Shown here: positions 11,748-20,983 of the stretch, one piece after another
Layout: the number at the start of each line of letters is the position of its first letter
Position numbering within the stretch: the stretch's first letter is position 1
Assembly (NCBI RefSeq): GCF_036784765.1
Contig: NZ_CP136651.1
Location: 2,976,001 to 3,040,000 of the forward strand
Reading direction: 5' to 3'
Length of the DNA stretch: 64,000 nt
From: Novosphingobium sp. ZN18A2
Lineage (GTDB): Bacteria; Pseudomonadota; Alphaproteobacteria; Sphingomonadales; Sphingomonadaceae
Program-made: the position numbers and the translations under genes
Notes under the pieces: generated by a model
What the model saw: the letters and a program-made list of their open reading frames with translations, nothing else
The model's database searches: none
What the model was told of the DNA's origin: nothing

Positions 11748-12497
11748 TCAGCTCCCGCCAAGCACGCCTTTCAGCAGCGATCCGGCGGGGCCGACCGGGT
11801 CTGCGCGGAACTTCCGTTCTTCCGCGCCCATGTATTTGAAAATGCCGCTCATCGCCTGTTCGGTTACCGAATGGCCGAGCTTTTCATGCGTGAGCCCCGC
11901 CGCCGCGACGAGTCTGGAAGACCGGTTCAACTGGTCAAGCTGGCGATAGGCGCCCACGTCGCCCAGCGCGCTGTCGATCAGCGGGCGAACCTGCACGGCC
12001 AGCGTGTCGCCCGCGCTGCGCCGCAGGTATTGCGTGGCCCCGTCGCCTTCCTTCACGATTCCGGGAACGTCCGAGACGGTGAGCTTGTCGATCGCGGTTC
12101 GGAACACGGGCTTTGCCGCCTTCGCCGCATGGCCCGCGGCATCGTTTATGCGGCGCGTGATCCCGTCCGTTACGCCCAGCTTGTCACCGGCATCCAGCGC
12201 CTGGCCCAGCAGACCACCCAGTCCGCCACCGCCGCTTCCTCCAAGGCCGCCGCCCACCAGCGGCAGGAGGATGCGGATCGACTGGTCGTTATAGAACGCG
12301 CCGGGCTGCGAAAGCTTGTCCAGCGCGCTGTCGGACGCGCGGCCCAGCAACCCGGTAAGCCCGCCGCCCAGCGCCGAGCCGCCCAGACCACCAAGCCCGC
12401 CGAACTGCGCGCGCGCGGCAACAGGCAGGAAAAGGCCGCCCGCGCCAAGCGCCGCCAGCAGCGCCCGGCGCGCCATGCGGAAATCGGTATCATGCAT
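11748..12497 (-). CDS. DUF4197 family secreted protein
   Basis: A 249-residue protein with an N-terminal export signal (ARRALLAALGAGGLFLPVAARA). The twin Arg makes Tat export possible but Sec equally so. A glycine-rich stretch follows (FGGLGGLGGSALGGGLTGLLG, about 33-53). The DUF4197 body runs from ASDSALDKLSQPGAFYNDQSIRILLP to the C-terminal VTEQAMSGIFKYMGAEERKFRADP. The family is periplasmic and of unknown function. The start at 12497 puts the signal peptide at the N-terminus and has a GGGAG upstream; the longer reading from 12572 does not. It lies upstream of clpB but separated by the RpoH promoter. Confidence 0.85.
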   Translation of the reverse strand: MHDTDFRMARRALLAALGAGGLFLPVAARAQFGGLGGLGGSALGGGLTGLLGRASDSALDKLSQPGAFYNDQSIRILLPLVGGGLGGSGGGGLGGLLGQALDAGDKLGVTDGITRRINDAAGHAAKAAKPVFRTAIDKLTVSDVPGIVKEGDGATQYLRRSAGDTLAVQVRPLIDSALGDVGAYRQLDQLNRSSRLVAAAGLTHEKLGHSVTEQAMSGIFKYMGAEERKFRADPVGPAGSLLKGVLGGS

Positions 12498-12695
12498 TTC
12501 GGGCTCTCCCGCGTTGAAAAGTCTGGGAAATGAGAGTGTCGAGTCGGATGGTCCCACAGCCATGCCGGGCAATCAACGCCCGATGGTGCCGTATCGGGCT
12601 TTCGCGGCCGGGGTCGCACACGCGGTTGACACGGCAGGCGCGCGCGTCAGGATCGCGCGCATAACAGGCCGGGGTACCGGGGGGAGAAGCAAACG

Positions 12696-14921
12696 ATGAA
12701 GCTGGCATTGCGCCGCGTTGGTGGGACTTTGCTGGCGCTTGTCCTGGCCGTGCTGTTCATCCTGCTGGTGTGGGAGCCTTTTGCCGCCCCTGCCGCCAAG
12801 GCCCCGCCACCCCGCCATTACAGCGCACAGATCACGCGGGACGAATTCGGCGTGCCGCATATCCACGGCGCGACCGACCCCGATGTTACCTTCGGCGTTG
12901 CCTATGCCCATGCCGAGGACGATTTCTCCACCCTGCAGGACGTGGTGGCGATGACGCGTGGCCGCTATGGCGCGATTGCGGGGGCGGACGGTGCGAAGAT
13001 CGACTATGTCTTTCACCTGCTTGACGCGCGTGGCACGGTTGACCGGCATTACGCACAGTTTCCGGCAGACGTGCGCGCACTGCTCGATGGCTATGCCAGC
13101 GGCCTGAACCTTTATGCAAAGCGCCATCCGGGCGAGATAAAGCTGGCGCGGCTGTTCCCGGTGAACGGTCAGGACATCGCCGCCGGGTTCGCGCTGCGCC
13201 AGCCGTTCTTCTTCGGCCTCAACACCGCGATCGGCCCGCTGGTTGCCGGAAAGCCGCTGCCGCGCGAGCATGGCCCGGCAGAGGACGGCAAGCCCTGGCC
13301 CGACTATGCGCACGGCGGCGGCGATCAGGTCGATCTTCCCCCTCCAGCAAGCGGGGGAGGGACTGCGAAGGCCAGCCTCATGCCCACCGCGGAAGACGGT
13401 TCGAACGCCTTCGCGGTCGCGCCGTCGCGTTCGTCCGACGGGGTCACGCGGCTCGTCTCGAACTCTCACCAGCCGTGGCGCGGCGGCGTGGCGTGGTACG
13501 AACTGGTGATACGCAGCGATTCCGGCTGGCACTTTGCAGGCGCGACCTTCCCCGGATCGCCCTACCCCTTCCTCGGCCATAACGAGACGCTGGGCTGGAC
13601 CAACACCGTCAACCGCCCCGACCTCACCGACGTCTACAGGCTGGTGCTCGACAAGGCGGGCACGCATTACCGCATGGATGGAAAGTGGCTGCCGCTGGAA
13701 AGCCGCCGCGTGCTGCTGCCGGTGCGCTTCGGCCCGCTGGTGATCCCGGTGTGGAAGACGGTGTATCGTTCGATCCACGGCCCCGTGATCGTGAATGCGA
13801 ACGGTGCCTTCGCCGTGCGTTATGCGGGAATGGACCGGATCGACCAGCTCGACGAATATTACCGCCTTTCGAAAGCGACGACGTTCGACCGGTGGATGAA
13901 GGCGCTGGCCATGCAGGCGGTGCCTTCCACCAATTTCGTCTATGCCGACCGGGCAGGCAACATCGCCTATATCTACAACGCCGCGCTGCCCGCCCGCGAA
14001 CACGGGCCGGACTGGCGCCACGTGCTGCCGGGAGACCGTTCGGACCTGATCTGGCACGGCCCCGTTTCGTGGGACAAGGTGCCGAAGATCGTCAATCCGA
14101 AGTCCGGCTTCCTGTTCAATTCCAACAACACACCGTGGGTCGCCGCCGGTCCGGGAAGCGAACTGGACCCGTCAGGGTTCTCGCCCGATCTGGGCATCGA
14201 ATCCGACATGACCAACCGCGCCCGCCGCGCGGTGAAGCTGCTGGGCGCGACGAACCCGATCGGCCGCGACGAGCTTGAGCGGATCAAGTACGACGAAGGG
14301 TACGAACGCGCCGGGTACGTGAAGTGGACGCTGGACGCGATCGCCGGGCTGGACCTTGCGGGAGAACCGCGATTGCAGAAGGCGCAGGCGCTTCTGGCGA
14401 AGTGGGATCTTCATGCCGACGGACGCAACCCGGCGGACGCGCTGGCGGTGATGATCCTGAAAGACCCGATGGTCGCCAGCTACGAACTGGAACCGCCGCC
14501 CGACCCGAAGGCCCAGCTTGATTGGGCATCAAAGCACCTGATGAAATACTTCGGCCGGCTCGATCCGCCGCTGGGCGAGGTTCAGCGGCTGCGCCAGGGC
14601 AAGGTCGACCTGCCGATGGATGGCGGCGGAGACACGCTGCGCGCGGCGACAAGCTGGAATATCGACAAGGACGGACGGCTGGACGTGAAGCACGGCGACA
14701 GCTTCATCATGTTCATCTCCTGGCCGAAAGGCGCCGATGGAAGGCCCGGCCCGGTGCGTTCGGAATCGATCCAGCCCTATGGCGCGGCGACGACGCGGCC
14801 CGAATCGCCGCACTATGCCGACCAGGCGCCGCTGTTCGTGGCCCATCGCCTGAAACCGGTGCGCTTCACCCCCGCCGACATCGCCGCGCATGCCACCAGC
14901 CGCGAGACGATAGCGCAATAG
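12696..14921 (+). CDS. Penicillin acylase family (Ntn) hydrolase
   Basis: A 741-residue exported N-terminal-nucleophile hydrolase of the penicillin/cephalosporin/aculeacin acylase family, which cleaves amide-linked acyl groups such as those of acyl-homoserine lactones or beta-lactams. Residues about 5-25 form a signal or anchor helix. The alpha chain starts near HYSAQITRDEFGVPHIHG. The autocatalytic site is EDG-SNAFAVAP, with Ser236 as the new N-terminal nucleophile of the beta chain. The linker just before it (LPPPASGGG, about 213-222) is encoded by a palindromic repeat that looks inserted in frame. The substrate cannot be told from sequence. It is monocistronic, divergent from the DUF4197 gene, with 198 bases between them. 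Confidence 0.9.
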   Translation: MKLALRRVGGTLLALVLAVLFILLVWEPFAAPAAKAPPPRHYSAQITRDEFGVPHIHGATDPDVTFGVAYAHAEDDFSTLQDVVAMTRGRYGAIAGADGAKIDYVFHLLDARGTVDRHYAQFPADVRALLDGYASGLNLYAKRHPGEIKLARLFPVNGQDIAAGFALRQPFFFGLNTAIGPLVAGKPLPREHGPAEDGKPWPDYAHGGGDQVDLPPPASGGGTAKASLMPTAEDGSNAFAVAPSRSSDGVTRLVSNSHQPWRGGVAWYELVIRSDSGWHFAGATFPGSPYPFLGHNETLGWTNTVNRPDLTDVYRLVLDKAGTHYRMDGKWLPLESRRVLLPVRFGPLVIPVWKTVYRSIHGPVIVNANGAFAVRYAGMDRIDQLDEYYRLSKATTFDRWMKALAMQAVPSTNFVYADRAGNIAYIYNAALPAREHGPDWRHVLPGDRSDLIWHGPVSWDKVPKIVNPKSGFLFNSNNTPWVAAGPGSELDPSGFSPDLGIESDMTNRARRAVKLLGATNPIGRDELERIKYDEGYERAGYVKWTLDAIAGLDLAGEPRLQKAQALLAKWDLHADGRNPADALAVMILKDPMVASYELEPPPDPKAQLDWASKHLMKYFGRLDPPLGEVQRLRQGKVDLPMDGGGDTLRAATSWNIDKDGRLDVKHGDSFIMFISWPKGADGRPGPVRSESIQPYGAATTRPESPHYADQAPLFVAHRLKPVRFTPADIAAHATSRETIAQ
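13336..13361. repeat. GC-rich palindromic repeat inside the acylase reading frame
   Basis: An imperfect hairpin (CCCCCTCCAGC, then AA-GC, then GGGGGAGGG) encodes PPPASGGG in the spacer just before the acylase processing site. It resembles the intergenic repeats at 16333-16354 and 46009-46052, which share the CTCCCGC / GCGGGAG core around a 2-base loop. Confidence 0.6.
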
Positions 14922-14987
14922 CTCTGCCCAGATCCGCGCCCCGTCCCGGCGAATTGCAAACAGGCGGAGCGCGGAAACCGGGAACGG

Positions 14988-15605
14988 TCAGGCCGGCGTG
15001 CCGGGCAGCGGCACCTTTGCCGGCTTGCTTGCGGCGGCCGGAACCGGACCGCCGTCCTGCTTCACGGCGTCGCAATCGCCCGCGCTGGTGCGCGTCACCC
15101 TGGGTTTGGCGGACGCGCCGGTGGACGACCACTCAACCGTGCGGGTGCAGGCGTTGCTGCCGTTGCTGCTGGTCATCACCGTATATTGCCAGCTTCCGGC
15201 AGGGGTATTCGCACCGGACGTGGATTGCATTGCCGGGGCGCCAGAGGCTGCGGCCTGCTCCATCGCGGCCGCCTGCTGCATCATGGCCTGCGTCCGCGCG
15301 TCCATCATCGCCACAACGCGGTCGAGATTGGCGAAACCGGCATCGGCCAGCGGATCGCCGAACGCGGCGGGCATGAAGGGATCGAGGGCGACGACACCCT
15401 GCCCCGCGACGGCATTGGCCGGCATGGCGTTTACCGGAACGACTTCTATTTTCGGCGCGATCTTGCCCGCATATTCTATTTTCGCGACAGACCCGTCGGG
15501 CAGGTTCACATTCATCACGTGCATATCGCGGGTGGCGGCGAAGGCTGTGCCTGCAAGGCCGATGGTCGCGGCACCCGCAATGACGGCAGTACGAAGCTTG
15601 CGCAT
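14988..15605 (-). CDS. Secreted protein of unknown function
   Basis: A 205-residue protein that I do not recognise. Residues 1-23 are a Sec signal peptide (RKLRTAVIAGAATIGLAGTAFA). The mature part begins RDMHVMNVNLPDGSVAKIEYAGKIAPK, a short beta-rich segment, followed by an Ala/Met-rich helix (MMDARTQAMMQQAAAMEQAAA), then a domain with two Cys (ACTRTVEW and GDCDAVK) that could form a disulfide. A Pro/Lys-rich tail ends it. The start at 15605 is set by AGGAGG 8 bases upstream. It converges with the acylase gene and leaves only 66 bases between them. Confidence 0.75.
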   Translation of the reverse strand: MRKLRTAVIAGAATIGLAGTAFAATRDMHVMNVNLPDGSVAKIEYAGKIAPKIEVVPVNAMPANAVAGQGVVALDPFMPAAFGDPLADAGFANLDRVVAMMDARTQAMMQQAAAMEQAAASGAPAMQSTSGANTPAGSWQYTVMTSSNGSNACTRTVEWSSTGASAKPRVTRTSAGDCDAVKQDGGPVPAAASKPAKVPLPGTPA

Positions 15606-15815
15606 CGAACGTCCTCCTGATGTCCGTCCTGCACATTCCCCGGCGATATCAATAGCTAGCGTACCTGAATTTTTGCTGACCGGGATACCCGGCCTGTCTG
15701 CCGGGGCAAACATCTCGCCTCTGGCCTTACAGGCGCAAGGCGCTAGTCTGGCACCAAGGCCCGGCCATTGCCCGGCATCCGGAGAATCAGCTCCGGCAAA
15801 TCGAACAAACGACTG

Positions 15816-15851
15816 TTGACAATGGTGTAGGTAACGACTGAAATCGTTACC
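15816..15851 (+). promoter_or_regulatory. Promoter with overlapping 22-bp palindromic operator
   Basis: A consensus -35 TTGACA (15816-15821) is followed by a perfect inverted repeat GGTAACGA-N6-TCGTTACC (15830-15851) that covers the expected -10 position (15839-15844, TGAAAT). That geometry suits a repressor. The downstream gene starts at 15879 after a GAAGAGGAG Shine-Dalgarno sequence. Confidence 0.55.
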
Positions 15852-15878
15852 GTTCTGAAGGAAGAGGAGAATCCCCCC

Positions 15879-16178
15879 ATGTCCGTTTCCGGTACCTATG
15901 ATTGCGTGACCAAGACCCCGATGGGCGACCAGACCAGCAAATTCACCGTCAATGCGGACGGCGGCACCTTCACCGGCCAGAACGCCGGGCAGATGGGATC
16001 GATGGACGTGGAGGACGGCAAGGTCGACGGCAACAAGCTGACCTGGAAGATGAACATGACGGTGCCGATGCCGATGACGCTCGACTGCGAAGCGACGATC
16101 GACGGCGATGCGCTGACCGGCTCCGTAAAGGCCGGCGCATTCGGCACCTTCCCGATGACGGGCACACGCGCGGGCTGA
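15879..16178 (+). CDS. Small beta-rich protein of unknown function
   Basis: A 99-residue protein without signal peptide or membrane segment. It is a run of short beta strands with Gly/Asp turns: SGTYDCVTKTPMGDQTSKFTV, GGTFTGQNAGQM, DGNKLTWKMNMTVPMPMTLDCEATID, GDALTGSVKAGAFGTFPMTG. It looks like a small beta-barrel or lipocalin-like fold with two Cys. I do not assign a function. It has its own promoter, a strong Shine-Dalgarno sequence and a terminator right after the stop, so it is a monocistronic, probably regulated unit. Confidence 0.75.
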   Translation: MSVSGTYDCVTKTPMGDQTSKFTVNADGGTFTGQNAGQMGSMDVEDGKVDGNKLTWKMNMTVPMPMTLDCEATIDGDALTGSVKAGAFGTFPMTGTRAG

Positions 16179-16203
16179 TCCCTCGCCGGATCGCAGGAAA
16201 GAG

Positions 16204-16233
16204 GCCTCCGGGAGCGATCCCGGGGGCTTTTTT
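16204..16233 (+). terminator. Intrinsic terminator
   Basis: GCCTCCGGGA-GCGA-TCCCGGGGGC (one G-U pair) followed by TTTTTT, 25 bases after the small beta-rich protein gene. Confidence 0.85.
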
Positions 16234-16332
16234 CATGGTCGAACTGGTGTTTTGGACGACCGCCTGCGCGTGCGGGGCATCGGCGCCGGCCGGCATGATG
16301 GGTGCAAAAGCTGCGGCGGCGCAAGTCTCGCT

Positions 16333-16366
16333 CCCCTCCCGCCTGCGGGAGGGGTTGGGGGTGGGC
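16333..16366. repeat. GC-rich palindromic repeat with GT-rich tail
   Basis: CCCCTCCCGC-CT-GCGGGAGGGG (16333-16354) followed by TTGGGGGTGGGC. It is the same element as one arm plus loop of the 46009-46052 palindrome. It lies in the 274-base gap between two convergent genes. A weaker hairpin at 16417-16435 (GGACGCC/GGCGCCC) may end gatCAB transcription on the minus strand. Confidence 0.8.
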
Positions 16367-16452
16367 CGGTTCAACCGCCGCTATGTCGTCAATACCGGAA
16401 CCCCCGCGTTCGGAAAGGACGCCGCAAGGGCGCCCCCCGAATGGGCGTCACA

Positions 16453-17949
16453 TTACCCCAGCTTCTTCTTCAGCAGTTCGTTCACCACCTGCGGGTTGGC
16501 CTTGCCCTGCATGGCCTTCATCGTCTGGCCCACGAAGAAGCCGAACAGCGCCTGCTTGCCCGCCTTGTACTGCTCCACCTTGTCGGCATTGGCGGCAAGC
16601 ACTTCGTCCACCTTGGCCTCGATCGCGCCGGTGTCCGATTCCTGCTTCAGCCCTTCACGCTCGACAATCGCTTCCGCGCCGTCGCCGGTCTCCAGCATCA
16701 TTTCCAGCACCTGCTTGGCGATGGAGCCGGAAATCGTGCCCTTCGCCATCAGCGCCAGCAGTTCCGCACCGCCCGCGGGCGACACGGGCGAGGTCGAAAG
16801 ATCCTTGCCCAGCTTGTTGAGCGCGCCGAACAGTTCGCTGGTCAGCCAGTTGGATGCCTGCTTGGCAACGTCCGCTTCGGGCTTGCCCGCCTTCGCGGCG
16901 GTTTCGGCCAGAAGCGCCTCGAACCAGTTCGCCGTTTCCACCTCTGCGGTCAGCACACCCGCGTTATAGGCCGAGAGGCCCAGCGCGTTTTCATAGCGGT
17001 GGCGCTTGGCGTCGGGCAGTTCGGGCAGGCTGGCGCGGCAATCTTCAAGGAACGCATCTTCCAGTTCCAGCGGCAGCAGGTCCGGATCGGGGAAATAGCG
17101 ATAGTCGTGCGCGTCTTCCTTGCTGCGCATCGACCGCGTGGTGCCGGTGTCAGGATCGAACAGGCGCGTTTCCTGCACGATCTTGCCGCCGTTCTCCAGC
17201 ACATCGACCTGGCGTTCCGCCTCGTGCTCGATCGCCTGCATGACGAAGCGCACGGAGTTGACGTTCTTGGTCTCGGTCCGCGTGCCGAATTCCTCGCCCG
17301 GACGGCGCACGGATACGTTCACGTCGGCGCGCATCGAGCCTTCTTCCATGTTGCCATCGCACGATCCGACATAGCGCAGCAGCGTGCGCAGCTTGCGCAC
17401 ATAGGCGCCCGCTTCGGCGGGGCTGCGCATATCGGGGCGACTGACGATTTCCATCAGCGCCACGCCGGAGCGGTTGAGATCGACATAGCTCATCGTCGGG
17501 TGCTGATCGTGCATCAGTTTGCCCGCGTCCTGCTCCACATGGATGCGTTCGACACCGATGGTCTTGGTCTCGGCGTCGGGGTCTTTCTCGTCCAGGCTGA
17601 TCTCGATCGAGCCTTCACCCACCAGCGGGTGATAGAGCTGGCTGATCTGATAGCCCTGCGGCAGGTCCGCATAGAAATAGTTCTTGCGGTCGAACCGGCT
17701 CCACTTGTTGATCTGCGCGCCGATCGCCATGCCGGTGCGCACCGCCTGGCGGATGCACTCGCGGTTGGGCACGGGCAGCACTCCGGGCATCGCGGCATCG
17801 ACAAGGCTGACCTGCGCGTTGGGCTCCGCCCCGAACGCGGTTGCCGCACCGGAAAACAGCTTTGACTGAGACGTGACCTGCGCATGGACTTCAAGGCCGA
17901 TCACGACCTCCCATTCGCCCGTTGCGCCCTGAATGCGATAAGTGCTCAT
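16453..17949 (-). CDS. gatB: Asp-tRNA(Asn)/Glu-tRNA(Gln) amidotransferase subunit B
   Basis: A 498-residue GatB. It binds mischarged tRNA, phosphorylates the acyl group and receives ammonia from GatA. Family motifs: [12 protein letters not shown] at the N-terminus, [36 protein letters not shown], and [25 protein letters not shown] helical tail domain follows (from about residue 300) with the C-terminal YqeY-like end [11 protein letters not shown]. The start at 17949 ([15 protein letters not shown]) gives the usual length. One base separates its start from the gatA stop. Order gatC-gatA-gatB on the minus strand. Confidence 0.97.
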   Translation of the reverse strand: MSTYRIQGATGEWEVVIGLEVHAQVTSQSKLFSGAATAFGAEPNAQVSLVDAAMPGVLPVPNRECIRQAVRTGMAIGAQINKWSRFDRKNYFYADLPQGYQISQLYHPLVGEGSIEISLDEKDPDAETKTIGVERIHVEQDAGKLMHDQHPTMSYVDLNRSGVALMEIVSRPDMRSPAEAGAYVRKLRTLLRYVGSCDGNMEEGSMRADVNVSVRRPGEEFGTRTETKNVNSVRFVMQAIEHEAERQVDVLENGGKIVQETRLFDPDTGTTRSMRSKEDAHDYRYFPDPDLLPLELEDAFLEDCRASLPELPDAKRHRYENALGLSAYNAGVLTAEVETANWFEALLAETAAKAGKPEADVAKQASNWLTSELFGALNKLGKDLSTSPVSPAGGAELLALMAKGTISGSIAKQVLEMMLETGDGAEAIVEREGLKQESDTGAIEAKVDEVLAANADKVEQYKAGKQALFGFFVGQTMKAMQGKANPQVVNELLKKKLG

Positions 17950-17950
17950 C

Positions 17951-19438
17951 CTACCACCACTTCTCCGGCTTCGCGGTGAAGCCCGCGCGCTGCTCAATCG
18001 CCAGCCCCGCGTTCAGTACGCCCTGTTCGTCGAACGGCTTGCCCACGATTTGCAGGCCCAGCGGCAGTCCTTCGCGGTTCAGCCCGGCGGGGACGCTCAT
18101 CGCCGGAAGCCCGGCGAGGCTGGCGGGCACGGCGAACACGTCGTTCAGGTACATCGCCAGCGGATCGTCACTCTTGTCGCCCAGCGCGAAGGCGGCGCTT
18201 GGCGCTGTGGGAGCCAGAATCACGTCGCACTGGCCGAAGGCATCCTTGAAATCGCGGCTGATCAGCGTGCGGACCTTCTGCGCCTGCGTGTAATAGGCGT
18301 CATAGAAACCGGCCGAGAGCACATAAGTACCGATCAGGATGCGCCGCTTCACTTCCGCGCCGAAGCCCGCCTCGCGCGTGGCGGCATACATGTCCTGCAG
18401 GTTCGCGCCTTCGGGCAGGTCGCGCAGGCCATAGCGAACGCCGTCATAACGGGCGAGGTTGGAAGACGCCTCTGCCGGGGCGATGATGTAATAGGCGGGC
18501 AGCGCATACTTCGTGTGCGGCAGCGAGATATCGACGATTTCCGCGCCCGCATCCTTCAGCCACGCAACGCCGTCTTCCCAGCTTTTCGCGACGTCGGCAT
18601 CCATCCCGTCCATGCGGTATTCGCGCGGGATGCCCACTTTCCTGCCCTTGAGATCGGCGGAAAGGCCCGCTTCCCATTCGGGCACCGGCATGTCCAGGCT
18701 GGTCGCGTCCTTGGGATCGAAGCCGGCCATCGCCTCCAGCATGATCGCGCAGTCGCGCGTGTCGCGCGCCATCGGCCCGGCCTGGTCGAGCGAGCTGGCA
18801 AAGGCGACGATGCCCCAGCGAGAGCAGCGGCCATAAGTCGGCTTGATCCCGGTTATGCCGGTGAAGGCGGCGGGCTGGCGGATCGAACCGCCGGTGTCCG
18901 TTCCGGTCGCCGCCGGGCAAAGCCGCGCGGCAACGGCGGTGGAACTGCCGCCCGACGAACCGCCGGGGGCCAGCGGCGCATTGCCGCCGTCGTTGCGCCG
19001 CCACGGGCTGACCACGTTGCCGAAATAGCTGGTCTCGTTCGAAGAGCCCATCGCGAACTGGTCAAGGTTCAGCTTGCCCAGCATACCCGCGCCCGCATCC
19101 CACAACTTCTGCGAAACGGTGCTTTCGTACTGCGGGGTAAAGCCTTCAAGGATGTGGCTGGCGGCGGTGGTCTGCACGCCGGCGGTGGCGAACAGGTCTT
19201 TCATGCCGATGGGCACGCCGCCCATCTTGCCCGGCGCTTCGCCCCTGGCGCGCTTCGCATCGACCGCCTTTGCCGCTTCCAGCGCCTTTTCCGGCGTGGC
19301 AACGATGAAGGCGTTCAGTGCCTCTTGCGCGGCGGCGACGTTCGCGTTGAACGCCTCTGCCACTTCCACGGCGGTAAAATCGCCGCCTGCAACACCGTCG
19401 CGGATCGCCGCGACGCCCAGTTCGGTAAGGTCGGTCAT
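17951..19438 (-). CDS. gatA: Asp-tRNA(Asn)/Glu-tRNA(Gln) amidotransferase subunit A
   Basis: A 495-residue amidase-signature enzyme that releases ammonia from glutamine. The Ser-cisSer-Lys triad is visible: Lys in [14 protein letters not shown] (about residue 80), the Gly/Ser-rich [17 protein letters not shown] (about 155), and the nucleophile Ser in [14 protein letters not shown] (about 178). It works in the GatCAB heterotrimer in the cytoplasm. It lies 1 base after gatC and 1 base before gatB on the minus strand, so all three come from one message. Confidence 0.97.
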   Translation of the reverse strand: MTDLTELGVAAIRDGVAGGDFTAVEVAEAFNANVAAAQEALNAFIVATPEKALEAAKAVDAKRARGEAPGKMGGVPIGMKDLFATAGVQTTAASHILEGFTPQYESTVSQKLWDAGAGMLGKLNLDQFAMGSSNETSYFGNVVSPWRRNDGGNAPLAPGGSSGGSSTAVAARLCPAATGTDTGGSIRQPAAFTGITGIKPTYGRCSRWGIVAFASSLDQAGPMARDTRDCAIMLEAMAGFDPKDATSLDMPVPEWEAGLSADLKGRKVGIPREYRMDGMDADVAKSWEDGVAWLKDAGAEIVDISLPHTKYALPAYYIIAPAEASSNLARYDGVRYGLRDLPEGANLQDMYAATREAGFGAEVKRRILIGTYVLSAGFYDAYYTQAQKVRTLISRDFKDAFGQCDVILAPTAPSAAFALGDKSDDPLAMYLNDVFAVPASLAGLPAMSVPAGLNREGLPLGLQIVGKPFDEQGVLNAGLAIEQRAGFTAKPEKWW

Positions 19439-19439
19439 T

Positions 19440-19742
19440 CTATTCGATCACCTTGGGCACGCCGAAGAAGCCGTGTTCGGCGGCAGGAGCGTTGGCCAGC
19501 ACCTTGTCGCGGATGCCGCCGCCGGTCAGCGGATCGGCATTCACCACATCTTCGCGCAGGCGCAGGTGGTTTTCGATAACGGCGGTCATCGGCTCGATGC
19601 CTTCGACATCGACTTCACCCAGTTGTTCCACCCAGGCGAGGATGTTGTTGAGTTCGGGCACCATCGCGCCCAGCTCGTCATCGGAAAGCTTGATGCGGGC
19701 CAGCGCGGCGATCTTTGCCACGGTGGCGGTATCGACGGACAT
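19440..19742 (-). CDS. gatC: Asp-tRNA(Asn)/Glu-tRNA(Gln) amidotransferase subunit C
   Basis: A 100-residue GatC, the small subunit that wraps around and stabilises GatA-GatB. The family pattern [34 protein letters not shown] is at the N-terminus and LREDVVN...[18 protein letters not shown] at the end. The start at 19742 ([12 protein letters not shown]) is the family N-terminus; a longer reading to 19808 is not conserved in style. First gene of gatCAB. Confidence 0.95.
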   Translation of the reverse strand: MSVDTATVAKIAALARIKLSDDELGAMVPELNNILAWVEQLGEVDVEGIEPMTAVIENHLRLREDVVNADPLTGGGIRDKVLANAPAAEHGFFGVPKVIE

Positions 19743-19844
19743 GGTTGGACCTCTCGGCCTGAATTGCCTGAAGGCCCGCGCGCTAGCATCGCCGCCGCAC
19801 ACCTTCAAGCAAGGGAGAGCGCGACACCGGGGCCGCGCGCGAAA

Positions 19845-20384
19845 TCAGTGCTTGGGCGAAGGCGGGCCGCCCGCGCCACCGGGACCGCCGGCGCTCTGCC
19901 CCATCTGCGCCTGCATCTGCTGCATGGCCTGAAGCTGCTGGGCGTTCATGAAATCGATCAGGTCGATATCGAACACCAGGTCGCTGTTGGCGGGGATCAC
20001 CACCTTGCCCTGCCCGTCGCGCTTTTCATCCGCGCCATAGCCAAGGTTCGAAGGGATCTCCAACTTGTAGGAACCGCCCTTCTGCATCCGTTCGACGCCT
20101 TGCGTGAAACCGGGAATCATCTGCGAAAGCGGAAGCGCCACCTTTTCCCCCCGGTCGAACTCGCTGCCGTCCTTCAGGCGGCCGACATAGTTGACCAGAA
20201 CGACGTCTTCCGCCGTCGGCGACGGGCCTTCACCGGCCTTCAGCGTTTCGACCACCAGGCCGTGATAGCGCGCGGCATAGGCGACACCGATCGCCAGAAC
20301 GATCGCGACGATGATCCCGATCCAGATCTTGGTAACGCTGCCCTTGGCAACGGGCTGCAACGGGACGCGGGTGATCTCGGTCAT
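19845..20384 (-). CDS. Membrane-anchored FKBP-type peptidyl-prolyl isomerase
   Basis: A 179-residue FKBP. Residues about 20-39 form one transmembrane helix (IWIGIIVAIVLAIGVAYAA), with the catalytic domain on the periplasmic side. The domain covers about 45-150: VLVNYVGRLKDGSEFDRG, then MIPGFTQGVERMQKGGSYKLEIPSNLGYG, then IPANSDLVFDIDLIDF. It catalyses proline isomerisation during protein folding. A Gln/Met/Gly/Pro-rich tail follows (QQLQAMQQMQAQMGQ). The start at 20384 places the anchor near the N-terminus. It sits after rpsU on the same strand, with a hairpin between them, and ahead of gatC. Confidence 0.92.
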   Translation of the reverse strand: MTEITRVPLQPVAKGSVTKIWIGIIVAIVLAIGVAYAARYHGLVVETLKAGEGPSPTAEDVVLVNYVGRLKDGSEFDRGEKVALPLSQMIPGFTQGVERMQKGGSYKLEIPSNLGYGADEKRDGQGKVVIPANSDLVFDIDLIDFMNAQQLQAMQQMQAQMGQSAGGPGGAGGPPSPKH

Positions 20385-20516
20385 GGGTTCCCCCGAAAGG
20401 ATGTTCAGATGCCGGACGTGCAAAGGGCGCCGGCTTGGCCAGCGCCCTGATGGCCCAACCGGGCCTTTGCCACAAGCGGATTGAAAGCCGCAAGCGCAAT
20501 TGGGGCAAGTGTGGAT

Positions 20517-20536
20517 GGTCCCGCCGGGGCGGGACC
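20517..20536 (-). terminator. Hairpin after rpsU
   Basis: GGTCCCGCC-GG-GGCGGGACC, a perfect 9-bp stem, 7 bases beyond the rpsU stop codon. No T-run follows, so it may be a weak terminator or an mRNA-stabilising hairpin. Confidence 0.5.
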
Positions 20537-20543
20537 GCACCGC

Positions 20544-20750
20544 TTACTTGACGCCGTCGCGCTCCATCCGCTTGCGCTCGAGCTTGCGGGCACGACGGAC
20601 GGCCGCCGCCTTTTCACGCGCGCGCTTTTCGCTGGGCTTTTCGTAGTGACGGCGCAGCTTCATCTCGCGATAGACACCTTCGCGCTGGAGCTTCTTCTTG
20701 AGCGCACGAAGGGCCTGGTCGACGTTGTTGTCGCGAACGAGAATCTGCAT
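20544..20750 (-). CDS. rpsU: 30S ribosomal protein S21
   Basis: A 68-residue basic protein: [49 protein letters not shown]... is the standard S21 sequence. It binds the 30S platform near the 3' end of 16S rRNA and aids initiation. It is followed by a GC hairpin and an FKBP gene, and its upstream region runs back to crcB, which points the other way. Confidence 0.97.
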   Translation of the reverse strand: MQILVRDNNVDQALRALKKKLQREGVYREMKLRRHYEKPSEKRAREKAAAVRRARKLERKRMERDGVK

Positions 20751-20983
20751 AAACCGCTGTCACCTCAAATAAAAATCACGAAATGGCGCGGCTCCTGCCG
20801 GCAGCGCCCAATCCGCGTAGAAAAAACGAAAATCGGCCGAATCCAGAAGGACCAGCCCCGAAAACCGCCGGGCGGCTAGCACCACATAGCGGCAAATGCA
20901 AGGCGCAAGCGCCGTGCCTTCGCATTTCCTATAGCATTTCCGGGCATCTTTCGCAAACCGCGCGCGGCGGCTAAGGCGGGCGC

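Noticed and set aside
20751..20983. Fluoride riboswitch upstream of crcB
   Set aside because: I did not find the conserved pseudoknot pattern; the leader seems short.
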